From Woeseiaceae bacterium (lineage in GTDB: Bacteria; Pseudomonadota; Gammaproteobacteria; Steroidobacterales; Woeseiaceae), in contig JABDOQ010000068.1 in NCBI GenBank assembly GCA_013043165.1, positions 1 through 33,241 of the forward strand: a DNA stretch of 33,241 nt, written 5' to 3'. Below the pieces are notes generated by a model. That model was given only the letters and a program-made list of their open reading frames with translations, had not been told where the DNA came from and searched no databases. The stretch's first letter is position 1; every line of letters starts with the position of its first letter. Shown here in pieces: positions 10,332-20,426 of this stretch. The position numbers were made by a program, and so were the translations under genes.

Positions 10332-10348
10332 CCGGCGCCAGGCGCCGG
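10332..10348. repeat. 17-bp GC-rich perfect palindrome upstream of the cytochrome c gene
   Basis: CCGGCGCC-A-GGCGCCGG is an 8-bp perfect inverted repeat around one base, in the 153-bp gap between the divergent cytochrome c and DUF945 genes, 37 bp before the cytochrome c start. It could be an operator or a strong hairpin in the leader. I find no clear promoter for either gene in this gap. Confidence 0.6.
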
Positions 10349-10448
10349 CCAATCCGTGAGGACGCTATGGTAGTGACACTCGGCTTCAATTTCTAGCCGT
10401 AATGATCGGGATCGGCCAGGCCGGCGTGCTAGCATCGAGCCGAATTCA

Positions 10449-11786
10449 ATGTCCAAAAAGGTGTTCATCGTGAAAAAAAGCATCGTCGCTTTGCTGGTCG
10501 TGCTGGCCCTCGTCATTATCGTTTCGCCGGGCATATTGGGCCGGCTTGCGGAAAAAAGCGTTGACGACAACCTGAACTGGGCGGCGGCCGAAAGCGGCGA
10601 CCTTGTCGTCAGCTCAGAAAGCTTTGATCGCGGTTGGTTTTCATCCGACGGGCAGCACCGCGTCGAAATCAGGGACGGCAACCTGCAGGCCATGTTACAG
10701 GGGCGGGGCGGGCCCGACGATGACATTGACCTGCCCGTGCTCGTCATCAACACGCACCTCGACCACGGGCTGATTCCGGTCTCGTCGATGGCGCGCGAAA
10801 AAGGTTCGTTGGCGCCGGGTCTTGGCAGCGCCGTGTCAACGCTGAGCGTTGAATTCAAGAACGGTGAGTCAGTCGAAATCCCGGGCAAGATTTACAGCAA
10901 GATCGGCCTGACCGGGGAGCTGCGGTCCAGCTACGTTCTCGAAGCCGGATCACGCGAAGACGACGGTACGACCGCAACCTGGGAAGAAACGGAAATCGAC
11001 GTTACGACGAACCCTTCGACGGGTGACGTCGAATTCGAGGGCAAGGTCGGCGCGTTTTCGATTGCAGACGGGGCCGACCTTTTTGCTGTCGATGCGCTTG
11101 CATTTTCCGGGCGCCAGGAACCCACGAAGTTCGGTTTCGGCGTTGGCGATATGAAGCTCGAACTCGACACCCTGTCAATTTCAAGCAATGGCGTTAAGGC
11201 CGGTGGCCTGAAGCGCATGAACCTCGATGCCGAAACGCGTCTCAACGGCGATCGACTCAGCGCCAGGACTACGCTTGAAATGCAATCGCAGGCCATTCCG
11301 CAATTTGGAGAGCTCACGGTATTGGCCGACATCAACCTCGAAGGTGCCGACGCAGCAGCCGTCGGCGCGCTGCAAACCTCGCTGGAAGCACAGGGCGCCA
11401 ACCCGGATCCCGGACAGATGTTTGCCACCGTGGAAGACGACCTGAAGCGCCTGCTTGCCTCGGGTTTCGAACTGCGCTTCGATCAGCTCGACATCACGAT
11501 GCCGATGGGCACAGTCACGTCGAAAATCAATCTCAAGGTCGCCGAAGAAGACGCTGCTACGTTCGAGTGGACGACGCTGTTGCTGGCGACGGAGGCATCG
11601 GCCGACATTTCTGTTCCGGAAGCACTCATCGATATGGCGACGGCGATGAACCCGCAGGCCGGCGCCGCCGTAGGCATGGGCTTCCTGCAAAAGAGCGGCG
11701 ACGTCTACGAAATGAAAGCAGAGTACAAAAAGGGGCTGTTGACGATCAACGGCGCCCCGATGCCAATTCCGATGGGCGCGTTTTAA
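10449..11786 (+). CDS. YdgA-like protein of the DUF945 family
   Basis: Envelope protein of unknown function. The 445-residue product has an N-terminal membrane anchor (about residues 11-28), followed by the family's characteristic pattern: a motif SESFDRGWFSSDGQHRV like that of E. coli YdgA, an NTHLDHGLIPV segment, and a long beta-rich region with many short alternating strands. It ends MKAEYKKGLLTINGAPM, again YdgA-like. GTG at 10470 (MKKSIVALL, 438 residues) may be the real start because AAAAAGG lies 8 nt before it, while the ATG at 10449 has no ribosome binding site. It is a lone plus-strand gene, converging on the opp genes with only 9 bp between stop codons. Confidence 0.85.
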   Translation: MSKKVFIVKKSIVALLVVLALVIIVSPGILGRLAEKSVDDNLNWAAAESGDLVVSSESFDRGWFSSDGQHRVEIRDGNLQAMLQGRGGPDDDIDLPVLVINTHLDHGLIPVSSMAREKGSLAPGLGSAVSTLSVEFKNGESVEIPGKIYSKIGLTGELRSSYVLEAGSREDDGTTATWEETEIDVTTNPSTGDVEFEGKVGAFSIADGADLFAVDALAFSGRQEPTKFGFGVGDMKLELDTLSISSNGVKAGGLKRMNLDAETRLNGDRLSARTTLEMQSQAIPQFGELTVLADINLEGADAAAVGALQTSLEAQGANPDPGQMFATVEDDLKRLLASGFELRFDQLDITMPMGTVTSKINLKVAEEDAATFEWTTLLLATEASADISVPEALIDMATAMNPQAGAAVGMGFLQKSGDVYEMKAEYKKGLLTINGAPMPIPMGAF

Positions 11787-11795
11787 GCGCCGCGC

Positions 11796-13550
11796 CTAGA
11801 GCGACATATCGATTTCATCGGCGTGGTGGCAGGCCACGCGCGCGCCTCGAAGATTGCGTGCCGCTGGCAACTTTGATTTGCAGATCTCTGTGGCGTAATT
11901 GCATCGCGGGTGAAACACGCAGCCGGATGGCGGATCCAGTAGTGACGATACTTCTCCACGCAGCGGCGCTTTTTTCGGTGCCACTACCGGGTTCGGTACC
12001 GGCACGGCATCAATCAACCCGCGCGTGTACGGATGTCGCGGACGGGAGAACAGCGGCGCATTGTCAGCGACCTCGACCAGCCGCCCCATGTAAAGAACAA
12101 CGACGCGATGGCTGATCGCCCGAACCACGGCCAGGTCGTGCGAAATAAAAATAATCGCCAGCCCGGTGTCCTGTTGCGCCTTTAGCAGCAGCGCCAGCAC
12201 CTGCTCCCTTACCGAGCCATCAAGCGCTGCGACCGCCTCATCACAAATCAATATCTTCGGCCCGAGCACCAGGGCGCGCGCTATGGCGACGCGCTGCGCC
12301 TGGCCGCCTGAAAGTTCGTGTGGATAGCGCCCAAGGTACTCGTCACCCAGGCCGACCTGCCCGAGCGCCGCGGCCACGCGCTCCCGGCGCGCCTGCGACG
12401 ACAGTCCCGGCTCATGCACTAGCAGCGACTCACCGATGATGCTCTGCACACGCATATGCGGATTCAGCGCGCTGACCGGGTCCTGGAAAATGAGCTGCAG
12501 ATCCCTGCGCTGCGCCTTCACACGGTGCTCGACCGGCCCCTCGAGCGGCGCACCCGCGTATACGGCGCGACCCGAACGCATGGGCACGAGGCCGAGCATG
12601 GCCCGGACGAGGCTGGACTTTCCCGAGCCGGACTCACCGACAATTGCAACGGTCTCGCCGCTGCGCAGCGAGAGGCTCACATCGTAAACCGCCTGCAGCT
12701 GCTCATTACCGAACGCCTTGTAGCTGACCGACACGGCCTCGATGCCGAGAATAGAGGCTCCCGTCGCCGGCGACAGAGAGCTGGCTCGATCGATCCGGGG
12801 CGCAGCATCCAGCAACAGCCGGGTATGTGCGTGGCCCGGGGACGCGAACAGCGACGTTGTGGCCCCGGCGTCGACGAGTCGTCCCTTTTCGAGAACCAGC
12901 ATGCGCTCGCAGTGCCCCGCAACGACGCCCAGGTCGTGAGTGATCAGCAACAGCGCCGTGTCGTCACGAACCTCCTCGAGCAGCTCGAGTATCTGCGCCT
13001 GAACCGTGACATCGAGCGCGGTCGTCGGCTCGTCGCCGATCAGGAGATCCGGCTCGGCGATCAGTGCAGATGCCAGCATGACGCGTTGCCGCATCCCGCC
13101 GGACAGCTGGTGCGGATAGGCATGGAATTGTCGCCGCGCGTCCGACAGGCCCACACGCCCCAGCATTTCAATGACGCGCTCGTCGATTTCTGCGCCGTGC
13201 GCGAGCTTGTGCCGCACAAGAATTTCCCGCAGCTGCCGGCCGACCCTGAGGTAGGGATTCAAGGCCTGCATCGGATCCTGAAAAACGATGCCTATGCGCC
13301 GTGCCCGGATCCGATCGAGGGTTTGCTCGCTTGCCGACACGAGCTCCGTGCCGTCGAAACGAATGCTGCCCGTAACGCTGGCCTGCTGCGGCAACAGGCC
13401 AAGCAGTGCCAGCGCGGTTTGCGACTTCCCCGAACCCGACTCGCCAACGAGCCCGACCGACTCCCCGCGATTGATCGAGAAGCTGAGCGCATCAACGACC
13501 GCAGTTTTGTTGTAGCGGATAGAAAGCTCACTGACTTTCAGCAAACTCAA
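11796..13550 (-). CDS. Oligopeptide ABC transporter, fused OppD-OppF ATPase
   Basis: Both ATPase halves of the peptide importer in one 584-residue chain. Domain 1 has Walker A GESGSGKS (36-43), signature LSGGMRQR (149-156) and Walker B LLIGDEP (169-175). Domain 2 has Walker A GESGSGKS (305-312), signature LSGGQAQR (413-420) and ILICDE (433-438). The C-terminal extension contains Cys544, 550, 557 and 574 (CX5CX6CX16C), a pattern like the iron-sulfur cluster site known from some Opp/Dpp ATPases; metal binding is inferred. In E. coli OppD and OppF are separate; a fused layout is also seen in YejF-type proteins. Its start overlaps the oppC stop by 4 bp. Confidence 0.93.
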   Translation of the reverse strand: MSLLKVSELSIRYNKTAVVDALSFSINRGESVGLVGESGSGKSQTALALLGLLPQQASVTGSIRFDGTELVSASEQTLDRIRARRIGIVFQDPMQALNPYLRVGRQLREILVRHKLAHGAEIDERVIEMLGRVGLSDARRQFHAYPHQLSGGMRQRVMLASALIAEPDLLIGDEPTTALDVTVQAQILELLEEVRDDTALLLITHDLGVVAGHCERMLVLEKGRLVDAGATTSLFASPGHAHTRLLLDAAPRIDRASSLSPATGASILGIEAVSVSYKAFGNEQLQAVYDVSLSLRSGETVAIVGESGSGKSSLVRAMLGLVPMRSGRAVYAGAPLEGPVEHRVKAQRRDLQLIFQDPVSALNPHMRVQSIIGESLLVHEPGLSSQARRERVAAALGQVGLGDEYLGRYPHELSGGQAQRVAIARALVLGPKILICDEAVAALDGSVREQVLALLLKAQQDTGLAIIFISHDLAVVRAISHRVVVLYMGRLVEVADNAPLFSRPRHPYTRGLIDAVPVPNPVVAPKKAPLRGEVSSLLDPPSGCVFHPRCNYATEICKSKLPAARNLRGARVACHHADEIDMSL

Positions 13551-14368
13551 CCTGTGTGCCTCACATCAAAAAAGTCTCGCAAGCCATCGCCAAGGAAATT
13601 GAAGCACAGCAGAATCAACGCCAGCAGGCCGGCCGGAATGAGCAGCGACCAGGATGCAACTTCCATCTGCTTCACGCCGGCATCGACCAGCGCGCCAAGG
13701 GAGGTTTGCGGCTCCTGTATGCCGAGGCCGAGGAAGCTCAGGAACGATTCAACGAGAATCGCCTGAGGAATCGTCAGTGTTACGTAGACGACAACGATAC
13801 CGATCAGGTTTGGCGCGATATGGTGCAGCAGGATGCGCGCCGTGCTGACGCCTGTGAGACGCGCCGCATCGACGAACTCGCGCTCTCTCAGGCTCAGCGT
13901 CTGCCCACGAACGATGCGCGCCATGTCCAGCCAGTTGACGGCGCCGATCGCAACAAAAATCAGCAGGAAATTTCTCTCGAAAACAACCATTAACAGGATC
14001 ACGAAAAAAATAAACGGCAGAGCGTACAAAGTGTCGACGAAGCGCATCATCGCCGCATCGACACGACCGCCGACGAATCCGGCGATCGCACCATAAGCAA
14101 CGCCGATAACGAGGCTTACGGCACTGGCCACGATCGCAACCAGCAGCGTCACGCGAATACCGAGCATGGTGCGCACAAACAGATCTCGGCCGAGGTCGTC
14201 GGTACCGAATACCTGCCCGCCTTTCATCGTAGGCGACATCAGCTGACGATCGAAGTCGGTCGCCAGGTAATCGTGTGGGCTGATCCAGGGTCCTGCGAGT
14301 GCGCATACCGTGACCGCCAGCAGAATGCCGCCGCTGACGCGGATTGTGCGATTGTCGAGCAGGCTCAT
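13547..14368 (-). CDS. oppC: Oligopeptide ABC transporter permease OppC
   Basis: Inner-membrane permease half of the peptide importer, 273 residues. It has an N-terminal helix (about 11-29), the FGTDDLGRDLFVR motif of the family (54-66), five further hydrophobic segments, and the EAA coupling loop around FVDAARLTGVSTARILLHHIAPN, which contacts the ATPase. The chain ends NFLGDGLRDFFD, typical of OppC/DppC. It overlaps both neighbours by 4 bp (ATGA type), showing tight translational coupling with oppB upstream and the fused ATPase downstream. Confidence 0.95.
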   Translation of the reverse strand: MSLLDNRTIRVSGGILLAVTVCALAGPWISPHDYLATDFDRQLMSPTMKGGQVFGTDDLGRDLFVRTMLGIRVTLLVAIVASAVSLVIGVAYGAIAGFVGGRVDAAMMRFVDTLYALPFIFFVILLMVVFERNFLLIFVAIGAVNWLDMARIVRGQTLSLREREFVDAARLTGVSTARILLHHIAPNLIGIVVVYVTLTIPQAILVESFLSFLGLGIQEPQTSLGALVDAGVKQMEVASWSLLIPAGLLALILLCFNFLGDGLRDFFDVRHTG

Positions 14369-15288
14369 CGGTAGCGCACCCGCGGGTCGATCGCACCATA
14401 GAGAACATCGACAATGAGATTCAGCAACACGATCAACGCCGCATAGAAAACAACGATGCCGAGTACCAGCGTGTAATCACGGTTGAGCGCCGCCCGAATA
14501 AAGAACTGCCCGAGCCCGGGTATGCCGAATATCTCTTCGACCACGACCGAGCCCGTGACGATTGCGGCGATCGCCGGGCCCATGTAGGAAAGCACCGGCA
14601 GCATCGCGGGCTTTAGTGCGTGCAGGCGTACGACCGTCAAGGTGCCAAGACCCTGCGCGCGCGCTGTGCGAATAAAGTCCCGACCCAGCACGTCGATCAT
14701 GCTCGCGCGCGTCAGGCGCGCGATATAGGCGATCTGCGGCAGGGCCAGCGTAATGACGGGAAGCACCATTCGCGAGGCCCCGGCGGAGCTGCTCCACCCG
14801 GCCGGCAGCCAGTGCAGCTTCACCGCGAAAAACAGCACCAGGACGGGCGCAACGACGAATACCGGTATCGATATTCCGGTCATCGAGAACGCCATCACCG
14901 TGCGATCGAGGTAGGTACCCTGCTGCAGGGCCGCCACCGTTCCCGCGCATACGCCAACAACGATCGCCAGCGCCATCGCCATGGCGCCGAGCTGCAGAGA
15001 CAGCGGAAACGCAGCGCCGATCAGTTCGCTGACCGTGTAGTCGCGATACCGATACGACGGCCCGAGGTCGCCTCGCACAAGCCCGGACAGGTAACGCGCA
15101 AACTGCCTGGGCAAAGGTTCGTCGAGCCGGTAGGCGCGCTCGATATTGGCAGCAACGTCGGCCGGGAGCGCGCGTTCGTCGTCAAAAGGCCCGCCGGGCG
15201 CGGCGTGCACCATCAGGAATGCCAGGGCAATGACCAACAATAAGGTCGGTATCGCCCCCAGCACCCGGAGCAACGTGTATCGCAACAA
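14365..15288 (-). CDS. oppB: Oligopeptide ABC transporter permease OppB
   Basis: Partner permease of OppC, 307 residues and alignable with E. coli OppB from end to end: MLRYTLLRVLGAIPTLL at the N terminus, HAAPGGPFDDER (28-39), GDLGPSYRYRDYTVSEL, the coupling loop FIRTARAQGL with LHALKPAMLPVLSYMGP, then GIPGLGQFFIRAALNRDY and the ending VDVLYGAIDPRVRY. Similarity to OppB is closer than to DppB, which supports oligopeptides over dipeptides as substrate. It starts 24 bp after oppA and overlaps oppC by 4 bp. Confidence 0.95.
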   Translation of the reverse strand: MLRYTLLRVLGAIPTLLLVIALAFLMVHAAPGGPFDDERALPADVAANIERAYRLDEPLPRQFARYLSGLVRGDLGPSYRYRDYTVSELIGAAFPLSLQLGAMAMALAIVVGVCAGTVAALQQGTYLDRTVMAFSMTGISIPVFVVAPVLVLFFAVKLHWLPAGWSSSAGASRMVLPVITLALPQIAYIARLTRASMIDVLGRDFIRTARAQGLGTLTVVRLHALKPAMLPVLSYMGPAIAAIVTGSVVVEEIFGIPGLGQFFIRAALNRDYTLVLGIVVFYAALIVLLNLIVDVLYGAIDPRVRYR

Positions 15289-15312
15289 AGTCGTTTTCCG
15301 CTAGTCGCGCGG

Positions 15313-16941
15313 CTAATCAGTCGCGCTGAGGCTCAGGTGCTGACTGTAATGATAATCCAGGACATTGTCTCCCCAGCCGCCTACCTTCGGACTGACCAGG
15401 TGTCTGCTGACATAAAAATACAGCGGAATGACCGGGTGGTCCGCCAGCATCACGCGTTCGGCTTCTTCGAGGTACAGTCGGCGGCGGCCCAGGTCGACCT
15501 GTTCTGCCGCACGCTTCATCAGCGACTCGTAGTCTGCGCTTGCATAGCGCGGCATATTGGTCGCAGTACCGGCCTGCAGCGTGCTGAGAAATGTGTGTGC
15601 GTCGTTGTAGTCGCCAATCCAGCTCGAGCGAAACACCTGGGTAACTTCGGCATCACGCATGTTCGCGAGTAGAACCTGAAACTCTTCGTTGATCAGCGTT
15701 GTTTCGACCCCCAGCACGTCACGCCACATCGACTGAATCGACACCGCAATTTTTTTGTTTGTATCCGAGGTGTTGTAGCGTAGCTCGATCTTGAGCGGCT
15801 TCGCCTCACCGTAACCTGCTTCCTTGTACAAGCGCCGCGCCAGCGTCTCGCGCTCGTGCTTCGTGAGCGGCGTAAAACTGAATACAGTCGGCAGGTAGTT
15901 GTCGACGCCGGGCGGCACGAAGCTGTATGCCGGGGCCTCGCCGCGACCGAGTACTTTCTCAGCGAGCATCTCGCGATCGACTGCCATCGACAGCGCTTTT
16001 CGCAGCGTCGCATTGCTCTTGAACGGCTCTCTGAGCAGGTTGAAGCCGTAGTAGTACAGGCCCAGATATGGCGCGACGTGCAGCTCGCTGCCATATTGCG
16101 CCCGCAAGCCCGCGAAATTATCCGGCGGTACCGTGCTCGTCACGTGCAGTTCCCCCGCCCTGTATCGATTGAGCTCTGCAGAATCCTGGATAACGACATG
16201 GTAGTTGACGCCATCGAGCGCCGTGGCCGCGTTGTTCCAGTAGTACTCGTTGCGGCGCAGAGCAAGCAGCGAGCCTGGCACCCAGGCCTGCAGAACAAAG
16301 GCACCGTTCGACAACAGTTTCCCGGGCCGCGCGAAGCGCTCACCGAATTTTGCAACTGACGCCGGATGCAATGGAAAGGTGCTCGGGTGCGCCAGCAAAC
16401 TCAGAAGATAGGGTGTCGGCCTGGCGAGCTTGAGAACCAATGTCAGATCGTCCGGCGCCTCAGCACCCAGGGCGTCAACCGGCAGTTCGCCCGCAACAAT
16501 CTCAGGGGCGTTGACGACGGCCGCCAGCAGATTGGCATAGAACGCGCCGGTCGCCGGCGCCACGAGGCGACGCAGGCCGAACACGAAATGCCCGGCCGTG
16601 ACCTTGTCGCCATTGGACCAGCGCGCCTGCTCTCGCAGGTGGAACGTATAGGTCAGGCCATCAGCGGATACCTCCCAGCGCTCCGCCGCGGCCGGCATCA
16701 GCAGGCCGGTCGGCGAGTAGCCAACAAGTCCCTCGCCGATATCCCGCAGAACGTCGGCCGCCTGGATGCTTCTTGCCTTGTGCTGGTCGAGAGACTCGGG
16801 GTCCGCGGGAAGACCGCGCTGCAGCACCAGCCCTGCGTCGACGGACCGTTCAGAACAACCGCCAAGCAGCACGAGCAGCAGAGCCACGAACAGCGCCTGC
16901 GCAGCCAGTTTCCGGGTATGCGTCACTGCGCGCTCAGGCAC
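15313..16941 (-). CDS. oppA: Oligopeptide-binding lipoprotein OppA
   Basis: Periplasmic substrate-binding protein of family 5. The 542-residue product has a signal peptide ending in the lipobox LLGGC with Cys29, so it should be a lipoprotein and not free in the periplasm as in E. coli. Family features are [17 protein letters not shown], the GLYYYGFNL segment, [17 protein letters not shown] and [13 protein letters not shown] at 16941 overlaps mnmG by 8 bp; a GTG at 16926 ([10 protein letters not shown]), 7 bp after the mnmG stop, gives an equally good signal peptide. The gene opens an oppA-oppB-oppC-oppDF operon that is physically joined to mnmG. Confidence 0.93.
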   Translation of the reverse strand: MPERAVTHTRKLAAQALFVALLLVLLGGCSERSVDAGLVLQRGLPADPESLDQHKARSIQAADVLRDIGEGLVGYSPTGLLMPAAAERWEVSADGLTYTFHLREQARWSNGDKVTAGHFVFGLRRLVAPATGAFYANLLAAVVNAPEIVAGELPVDALGAEAPDDLTLVLKLARPTPYLLSLLAHPSTFPLHPASVAKFGERFARPGKLLSNGAFVLQAWVPGSLLALRRNEYYWNNAATALDGVNYHVVIQDSAELNRYRAGELHVTSTVPPDNFAGLRAQYGSELHVAPYLGLYYYGFNLLREPFKSNATLRKALSMAVDREMLAEKVLGRGEAPAYSFVPPGVDNYLPTVFSFTPLTKHERETLARRLYKEAGYGEAKPLKIELRYNTSDTNKKIAVSIQSMWRDVLGVETTLINEEFQVLLANMRDAEVTQVFRSSWIGDYNDAHTFLSTLQAGTATNMPRYASADYESLMKRAAEQVDLGRRRLYLEEAERVMLADHPVIPLYFYVSRHLVSPKVGGWGDNVLDYHYSQHLSLSATD

Positions 16942-18835
16942 TTTTCTGAAGCTGCCGCTTCTTCAGGTGTATCAACAGCAATGAGACGGCCGATGGAGTC
17001 ATGCCTTCGAGACGTGAAGCCTGGCCCAGCGTCGCCGGACGAGATGCTTCGAGCCTTTGCCGGGCTTCGTTCGAGAGGCCTGCGACGGCCGAATAATCGA
17101 TGTTCTGCGGCAAGCGCAGCGACTCCTGTCTGGCATGTTTTGCAATCTCGCGCTGCTGGCGCACGATGTATCCGGCGTACTTTGCCTGCACCTCGAGCTG
17201 CAGCTCGACCTGCTCGCGCTGTTCGTCGCTGTCGAGCGCGCCGGAATCGAAGGCGCCCACGCCGGACAACCCGGACACAGCCGCATAGTCGAGTTCGGGC
17301 CGACGCAGCAGCTCCGCGGCCGTGCACTCGCGCTGCAGAGACCTGCCAATCAGAAACTCGTCGTTCTCGCCAAGATCGGCCGGGCGCAGCATGACGCCGC
17401 CAAGTCGTTGCTGTTCGCGCGCGACAGCAGCCTGCTTGGTTTCGAACACCGACCAGCGTCCGTCGTCGACGAGGCCGAGTTTGCGACCGATCGGTGTCAA
17501 TCGAAGGTCTGCATTGTCTTCGCGCAACGTCAGTCGATATTCGGCACGACTCGTGAACATACGATACGGCTCGCTAACGCCGCGCGTGATGAGATCGTCG
17601 ACGAGTACGCCGAGATACGCTTCGTGCCGCTGTGGAAACCATTCGTCCTGCTCGTGCGAATGACGCGCCGCGTTGATGCCCGCAAGCAAGCCCTGCGCGC
17701 CAGCCTCTTCATAACCGGTCGTGCCGTTGATCTGGCCTGCAAAATAAAGGCCGCAGACGTGCTTTGTTTCGAGTGTCGGCCTGAGGTCGCGCGGATCGAA
17801 GTAGTCGTACTCGATTGCGTAACCCGGCTGCGTGATTCTTGCTTTTTCGAAGCCGATGATCGTGCGCACGAAACGCTCCTGGGTCTCCTGCGGCAGGCTG
17901 GTCGAAATACCGTTCGGGTAAACCACGTCCGTCGTGAGGCCCTCGGGCTCGACAAAAATCTGGTGTGAGGCCTTGTCGGAAAATCGTACGACCTTGTCTT
18001 CGACCGACGGGCAGTAACGCGGTCCTGCGCCTTTAATCATGCCCGAGTACATCGGCGACTCATCGAGTGCGCCGCGAATTATGTCGTGGGTTTCTTCGGT
18101 CGTTTTCGTAATGTGGCAAGACAGCTGCTCGGGATGCTCGCGGCGACGCCCCAGGAACGAGAAAACCGGCACCGGTTCGTCGCCCGGCTGTTCGAGCATC
18201 GCTGCATAATTCAGCGTCTTGCCATCGAGTCGGGGCGGTGTGCCCGTCTTCAGGCGCGCAACGTTGAATGGCATCTCTCGCAGACGTGCGGCGAGTTTGT
18301 TTGCCGGCGCGTCGCCAACGCGGCCACCGGCTTTTTCGGTGCGGCCGATCAGGATGCGTCCACCAAGAAAAGTACCCACCGTAAGTACGACGGCCTTACT
18401 GAAGAAAGCCTGGTCGTCGTCGCAGACAATGCCGCTGACGCGATCGCCGTTGACAACGAGATCGCTCACCGATGCCTGGACAACGCTGAGCCCTGGCTGG
18501 CACCTGATGATGTCGCTGATCGCAGAGCGGTACAGCGCGCGATCCGCCTGTGCACGCGTTGCCCGTACCGCCGGCCCCTTGCTGGCATTGAGCGTACGAA
18601 ACTGTATGCCGGCCCGATCGATAGCCCGGGCCATGGCGCCGCCCATTGCGTCAATCTCCCGGGCAAGGTGCCCTTTGCCAATACCGCCGATGGCCGGGTT
18701 GCAGCTCATCTGCCCGAGCGTCGCGATATTCTGCGTAACCAGCAGCGTGCGGGCACCCGCACGCGCGGCCGCCAGAGAGGCCTCCGTGCCAGCGTGTCCG
18801 CCGCCAATCACAATTACGTCAAATTTTTGGGTCAT
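16934..18835 (-). CDS. mnmG: tRNA uridine-5-carboxymethylaminomethyl synthesis enzyme MnmG (GidA)
   Basis: With MnmE it installs the (carboxymethyl)aminomethyl group at the wobble uridine of certain tRNAs. The 633-residue flavoprotein starts [20 protein letters not shown] with the FAD-binding GGGHAG (11-16), followed by [31 protein letters not shown], the segment [15 protein letters not shown] with a conserved cysteine, and [21 protein letters not shown]. Its C-terminal helical domain for MnmE binding is complete. GGA lies 6 nt before the ATG. It is separated from both usual neighbours: mnmE is about 6.7 kb away and rsmG about 12.8 kb away, and its next gene is oppA. Confidence 0.98.
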   Translation of the reverse strand: MTQKFDVIVIGGGHAGTEASLAAARAGARTLLVTQNIATLGQMSCNPAIGGIGKGHLAREIDAMGGAMARAIDRAGIQFRTLNASKGPAVRATRAQADRALYRSAISDIIRCQPGLSVVQASVSDLVVNGDRVSGIVCDDDQAFFSKAVVLTVGTFLGGRILIGRTEKAGGRVGDAPANKLAARLREMPFNVARLKTGTPPRLDGKTLNYAAMLEQPGDEPVPVFSFLGRRREHPEQLSCHITKTTEETHDIIRGALDESPMYSGMIKGAGPRYCPSVEDKVVRFSDKASHQIFVEPEGLTTDVVYPNGISTSLPQETQERFVRTIIGFEKARITQPGYAIEYDYFDPRDLRPTLETKHVCGLYFAGQINGTTGYEEAGAQGLLAGINAARHSHEQDEWFPQRHEAYLGVLVDDLITRGVSEPYRMFTSRAEYRLTLREDNADLRLTPIGRKLGLVDDGRWSVFETKQAAVAREQQRLGGVMLRPADLGENDEFLIGRSLQRECTAAELLRRPELDYAAVSGLSGVGAFDSGALDSDEQREQVELQLEVQAKYAGYIVRQQREIAKHARQESLRLPQNIDYSAVAGLSNEARQRLEASRPATLGQASRLEGMTPSAVSLLLIHLKKRQLQKSA

Positions 18836-18847
18836 CGTTATCCATTA

Positions 18848-18864
18848 TGGTCAAAAAGTGACCA
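18848..18864. repeat. 17-bp perfect palindrome just upstream of mnmG
   Basis: TGGTCA-AAAAG-TGACCA is a 6-bp perfect inverted repeat with a 5-bp spacer, 12 bp before the mnmG start codon. It lies downstream of a -10-like TAAAAT (18883-18878 on the minus strand), so it would be in the mnmG leader or at its promoter. It has the shape of a dimeric regulator site or a small leader hairpin close to the ribosome binding site. Confidence 0.55.
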
Positions 18865-18971
18865 GTCCGGGTCGCGCATTTTAGGGCCTGGCCGGCAGCG
18901 AAGCCACCCGAACTTTACTATTTATACGCGCTTGTCCAAGATAGCCCGCTGTCTTGCGCTCAGGTTTACCC

Positions 18972-20426
18972 ATGGTTCGATTCACCGCCGTCCTGCTGAC
19001 CACTCTCGCATCGGCCGGCGCCGCGCTCGCCCAGCCCCTTGAGCTTACCGATTGCCGGATCAGCGCCGGTCCCGGCTCGCCCAGCATGAAAGCCCGCTGC
19101 GGCACGCTGTTGCGACCGCTCGACCCGGCCGGCGCAGTAGCGGGTGAAATAGAGCTCAAGATTGCCGTCGTGCCAGCACTCAACCTGACGCCTGAACCGG
19201 ACCCATTCGTGCCGATCGCCGGTGGGCCGGGCCAGGGCACCGTAGCGTTTTACTCGTCGTACTCCGCCTATTTTGAAGCCGTGCGGCGTAATCGCGACAT
19301 CGTGCTGGTCGATCAGCGTGGCACGGGCGAGTCCTCGAGCATGGACTGCCCGATCGACGACGACCTGGTCGAGGGCCAGTACTCGACCGAGCTGACGCTC
19401 GAGTACACCGAGGCCTGCCTTGAGCAGCTGCCCGCCGATCCCCGCTTTTTTACAACCAGCGTTGCGGTCACTGATCTCGAGGCCGTACGCGAAGCGCTCG
19501 GCTACCCGTCATTCAATCTCTATGGCATTTCTTACGGCACGCGCGTCGCACAGCATTTCGCGCGCCGCTATCCGGACTCGACGCGCAGCATCGTTCTCGA
19601 CGGTGTGGTTCCGCCACAGATCTCGCTCGGCCCCGAAATCGCGACTGAAAGCCAGAAAGCCGTTGACGCCATTCTCGCCCGGTGCGTCGTAAACCCGGCG
19701 TGTAACGAGCGCTTTCCCGGCGTCCAGGAAACGTTCGGAAAAATCGTGGCGCAACTGGAGGGTGCGCCGGTCACGATCGAGGTCCCGCACCCGGATACGG
19801 GGCGGCCCGAGAGCATCGCATTCGGTCGCGGTGAGCTGGCGATCGCGGTACGGCTGCTGGCCTATCACCCCAGCTCGATTGCGCTGTTACCGCTGCTTAT
19901 CAATGAAGCGGGCAACGGCAACTACGCGCCACTCGGCTCACAGTTCATGATGACGGCAACAGCACTTAGCGAGGCCCTGTCGCTGGGCATGCACAACGCG
20001 ATCATGTGTACCGAGGACATCCCTTTTTTGAACAGGAATGAAATCGACTACGCCAGCATAGCGGCCAGCTACATGGGCGTATTTCAGCTTGACGCCCTCG
20101 AGACTATTTGTTCGGTGTGGCCGGCGGGTCCCATCGACGCCGGCTTCAAGGAGCCTTTGGCAACCGACCTGCCCGTGCTGCTGCTGTCGGGCGACGCCGA
20201 TCCGATTACGCCGCCGCGTTACGCTGAAATGGCCGCCGTTGATTTACGCAACGCACGACACCTCATTGGCAGACACCAGGGCCACGGGCAGATTGGCGTT
20301 GGCTGCAATCGTCGCCTGGTTGCCACGTTTGTCGACGCGGCGGATCCCGCGGCTATTGACGCCGAGTGCCTCGAGCGCAGTTTTGTGATGCCGTTCTTCC
20401 TGGATTTCTCGGGGCCTTCGCCATGA
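18972..20426 (+). CDS. Secreted alpha/beta-hydrolase peptidase (S33, tripeptidyl aminopeptidase-like)
   Basis: Probably removes short peptides or proline residues from peptide N termini outside the cytoplasm. ATG at 18972 gives 484 residues with a signal peptide cut after ALA20. Features are the GGPGQGT oxyanion motif (84-90), DIVLVDQRGTGES (109-121), the nucleophile elbow YGISYGTRVA with Ser187, Asp408 or Asp410 in LLSGDADPITPP, and His438 in QGHGQIGVGC. The C-terminal part resembles the TAP C-terminal domain. Several cysteine pairs suit an extracytoplasmic protein. Its stop overlaps the next gene by 4 bp (ATGA). Exact peptide specificity cannot be read from sequence. Confidence 0.88.
   Translation: MVRFTAVLLTTLASAGAALAQPLELTDCRISAGPGSPSMKARCGTLLRPLDPAGAVAGEIELKIAVVPALNLTPEPDPFVPIAGGPGQGTVAFYSSYSAYFEAVRRNRDIVLVDQRGTGESSSMDCPIDDDLVEGQYSTELTLEYTEACLEQLPADPRFFTTSVAVTDLEAVREALGYPSFNLYGISYGTRVAQHFARRYPDSTRSIVLDGVVPPQISLGPEIATESQKAVDAILARCVVNPACNERFPGVQETFGKIVAQLEGAPVTIEVPHPDTGRPESIAFGRGELAIAVRLLAYHPSSIALLPLLINEAGNGNYAPLGSQFMMTATALSEALSLGMHNAIMCTEDIPFLNRNEIDYASIAASYMGVFQLDALETICSVWPAGPIDAGFKEPLATDLPVLLLSGDADPITPPRYAEMAAVDLRNARHLIGRHQGHGQIGVGCNRRLVATFVDAADPAAIDAECLERSFVMPFFLDFSGPSP

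Noticed and set aside
10296..10352. ATG at 10352 as start of the cytochrome c gene
   Set aside because: It adds 19 residues including several arginines before the signal peptide that starts cleanly at 10295, and it would run through the GC palindrome.
12456..13766. Long plus-strand open frame of 436 codons
   Set aside because: It is antisense to the fused Opp ATPase and the end of oppC, whose Walker and signature motifs are intact; its translation is rich in R, Q, H and D, as expected of a shadow frame.
18954..18971. TTG at 18954 as start of the S33 peptidase
   Set aside because: It would put six extra residues before a standard signal peptide; ATG at 18972 has AGG at a suitable distance.
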